Assembly: GCA_049282355.1 (NCBI GenBank)
Contig: JBAPTW010000033.1
Span: forward strand, 72,158 to 136,157
Direction: 5' to 3'
Source of the DNA: JAGTVB01 sp049282355
GTDB lineage: Bacteria; Pseudomonadota; Gammaproteobacteria; HK1
Length of the DNA stretch: 64,000 nucleotides
Shown: in pieces, positions 62,612 to 64,000 of the stretch
Position numbering within the stretch: the stretch's first letter is position 1
How the letters are laid out: every line of letters starts with the position of its first letter
Notes under the pieces: generated by a model
Seen by the model: the letters and a program-made list of their open reading frames with translations, nothing else
Database searches by the model: none
What the model was told of the DNA's origin: nothing
Translations under genes and position numbers: made by a program

Positions 62612-62943
62612 TTAGACTTCAGCATTCTTTACATTTGCAATCGACAACCGCACTACAAATTCCCTACCATGGCCAAGCCCTTTGCTGCATACTACAGCAC
62701 TGCCCCCGTGCATCTACAACGTTTTTGCGTGGCTGGCAGCCCCAGACTAAGTCGTCCTTACGGCCGCTCAAGCGGTTTGTCTGCCTGGCCGAATAGATCG
62801 AAAATGTTTTGCAGCGCTCCTTTCGGTCGCTCACTGCTAGAATCACGTACCTTGAGCACCACTTGATCGCCTTCCACCCAAACAGCTCCACTCAGCAGGG
62901 AGAGAGCCAAACTGTAGCGGCGTTCATCAAGCACCGGATTCAC
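62612..62943 (-). pseudogene. Histidine kinase ruin (HATPase part, frameshifted)
   Basis: From 62943 the frame reads VEGDQVVLKVRD and then LQNIFDLFGQADKPLERP, the G1/F-box end of a histidine kinase ATPase. It hits a stop at about 62758. In a shifted frame MHGGSAVVCSKGLGHG and REFVVRL, the usual C-terminal end, follow to a TAA at 62612. The N-terminal sensor, His and N-box are missing. A repeat element begins 66 bp upstream. Confidence 0.7.
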
Positions 62944-63008
62944 TGTAACCTAATCCTCCTTTCAGGAGAGGCTGCTGTCAATCAAACTGCATATAGGAAA
63001 TACCCTTA

Positions 63009-63230
63009 GAAGCGGTTTAAGAAATGTCGCGAGCGCGGGAGTCGCAAGGTGCACAGCAGTTACAAAATCGTCCGAAACGATTTTGAATAGCGGCAAGCTG
63101 GCCCCGAAAGACCAAGCCCCAGGGATGGGGCGAGCAAGCAACAGCCGGGTATACATGGCAGCACATGGAAAGTGTGAGCTGCTGTGCAATGCCGCTATGA
63201 CAAGCGCAGTAGTATTTGGAACGGCTCTTC
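63009..63230. repeat. MITE-like element, long 222-bp copy
   Basis: Ends gaagcggtttaagaaatg and cggctcttc, with imperfect inverted repeats. Shares blocks gtcgcgagcg, the paired tacatgg/acatgg core and gacaagcgcagtag with the 145-bp copy. A central insert of about 70 bp contains aaaatcgtccgaaacgattt, a hairpin. It covers more than half of the otherwise empty 62944-63338. Confidence 0.75.
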
Positions 63231-63338
63231 TAAACCTTTTCCAAACATTCTTTAGGACTAACCCTACATTGATCGAACAAAAATTAGTAGGCACGGGTCC
63301 CAGTCATTGAGAGAACATCGAGAAAGGAGGTCGAGGGC

Positions 63339-63737
63339 ATGGCGTCAAAGAAACCTTACAGAAGCATTGGAGCAAAGACAGAACTTCTGCAAGACGCAGG
63401 ACAGGCAGTAGCCTTCAATCGCTCACGGTTGCGCAGTGAAAACCAAGCATTCCAGCGCACTGGAGGTATCAGTTCAGAGAACCGCGACCGTGGCTTTAAA
63501 CCGGCCTTTCTAGATACCGCAACGGGCCACACCTATCGGTCTTGTTTTGCAAATGGGCGTGAAGCTCCTGTGCACATACTTGATGGCTTACCGGATGAGA
63601 TCGTCGTGGCGCGGAGTTCCTCTGGCCGAGTCTTTTGTGCAAAACCATCTATCAGGGCTGGTTTTCTGCGCAAGGGCCGTTTCTATAGCCGCGAGGAAGT
63701 TGCGAGAACGCTTACAGACTCGCGCAAGGCTCAGTAA
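63339..63737 (+). CDS. Hypothetical protein, 132 aa
   Basis: Not recognised. Start ATG 63339 with AAAGGAGG upstream. GISSENRDRGFKPAFLDTAT then GREAPVHILDGLPDEIVV and GFLRKGRFYSREEVARTL look like a conserved compact domain; no metal motif, no membrane segment. Codon use is ordinary. Confidence 0.6.
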   Translation: MASKKPYRSIGAKTELLQDAGQAVAFNRSRLRSENQAFQRTGGISSENRDRGFKPAFLDTATGHTYRSCFANGREAPVHILDGLPDEIVVARSSSGRVFCAKPSIRAGFLRKGRFYSREEVARTLTDSRKAQ

Positions 63738-63792
63738 CCTGCTCTAGACATAGGCTGGCGATTAAGCAGTCGAGCAAGCCCCGCCGGAAGCT

Positions 63793-64000
63793 TTACTCGA
63801 GAGATTCTTCGTCGTCATCTTCACTACCACCGTTGGCTTCCCACATGCAATCCTCGCAAGCGCCTGACGTTCTAAAGAAACTGTAGGACTCCGCGTCAAC
63901 GAGCCTTTTGGTGCCACACCGAGGGCATCGGTAGACATGGGCATTTTGTTCTTCCCAATCCTCCGCAACTTCCTCTTCGAATTCCTGTTGCGCCGACAGG
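63793..64000 (-). CDS. Zinc-ribbon protein, 3' part, cut by window edge
   Basis: 68 codons up to the TAA at 63793-63795; the start is beyond the right edge. YRCPRCGTKRLVDAESYSFF and CEDCMWEAN give a CxxC...CxxC zinc ribbon flanked by very acidic stretches (FEEEVAEDWEE, SEDDDEESLE). Function unknown. Confidence 0.65.
   Translation of the reverse strand, partial: LSAQQEFEEEVAEDWEEQNAHVYRCPRCGTKRLVDAESYSFFRTSGACEDCMWEANGGSEDDDEESLE

Noticed and set aside
63762..63968. 68-codon minus-strand frame with an ATG start
   Set aside because: It is out of frame with the zinc-ribbon protein on the same strand, which has the clear CxxC pairs.

Overview
The window reads as a gammaproteobacterial chromosome of middling GC. 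It has no rRNA, tRNA, CRISPR array, prophage or intact insertion sequence that I can see. The assignment rests on several gene orders typical of Gammaproteobacteria: yceD-rpmF-plsX-fabHDG-acpP-fabF-pabB-pabC-mltG-tmk-holB-pilZ; rpoE-rseA-rseB-(degP)-lepA-lepB-DUF4845-rnc-era-recO-acpS with nadB divergent; and epmA-efp-epmB. An hpnR-type hopanoid C-3 methylase, a rubrerythrin/Fe-S oxidoreductase/DUF3501 set and FeSOD suggest a hopanoid-making organism that meets oxygen. I cannot name the genus.

Layout: 1-2025 is vitamin B6 synthesis on the minus strand (pdxS-pdxT, then the cut 5' part of pdxA). 2205-3423 holds a class V aminotransferase lying against a stump of tatD. 3430-15530 is the minus-strand lipid/cell-wall/replication operon from yceD to pilZ. 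15590-21534 carries maf, an S49 peptidase, rluC and rne with a long leader. 21595-30103 is acpS back to rpoE (minus). 30435-34910 has nadB and the EF-P modification genes. 34980-40804 has a DUF1015 gene, parC and parE. 41049-43520 is the DUF3501/Fe-S oxidoreductase/rubrerythrin set. 43738-53102 is a mixed stretch (xseB, ispA, queD, folE2, FIST, mazG, thioredoxins, ampD, egtD). 53204-55503 is a two-gene DUF1538 transporter with PII-like and CBS partners. 55751-64000 contains nadC, hpnR, a FixLJ-like pair, sodB, small proteins, a decayed hybrid histidine kinase and a zinc-ribbon gene cut by the right edge.

Two themes stand out. First, vitamin B6: the DXP-independent PdxST pair is present, pdxJ is missing from its usual place between recO and acpS, yet a pdxA gene of the other pathway lies directly downstream of pdxT. 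Second, erosion linked to small repeats: tatD and degP survive only as N-terminal stumps, a histidine kinase is frameshifted and truncated, and a family of short inverted-repeat (MITE-like) elements sits directly at the stop codons of rseB, ispA, a redoxin gene and nadC, with further copies by egtD and the kinase ruin.
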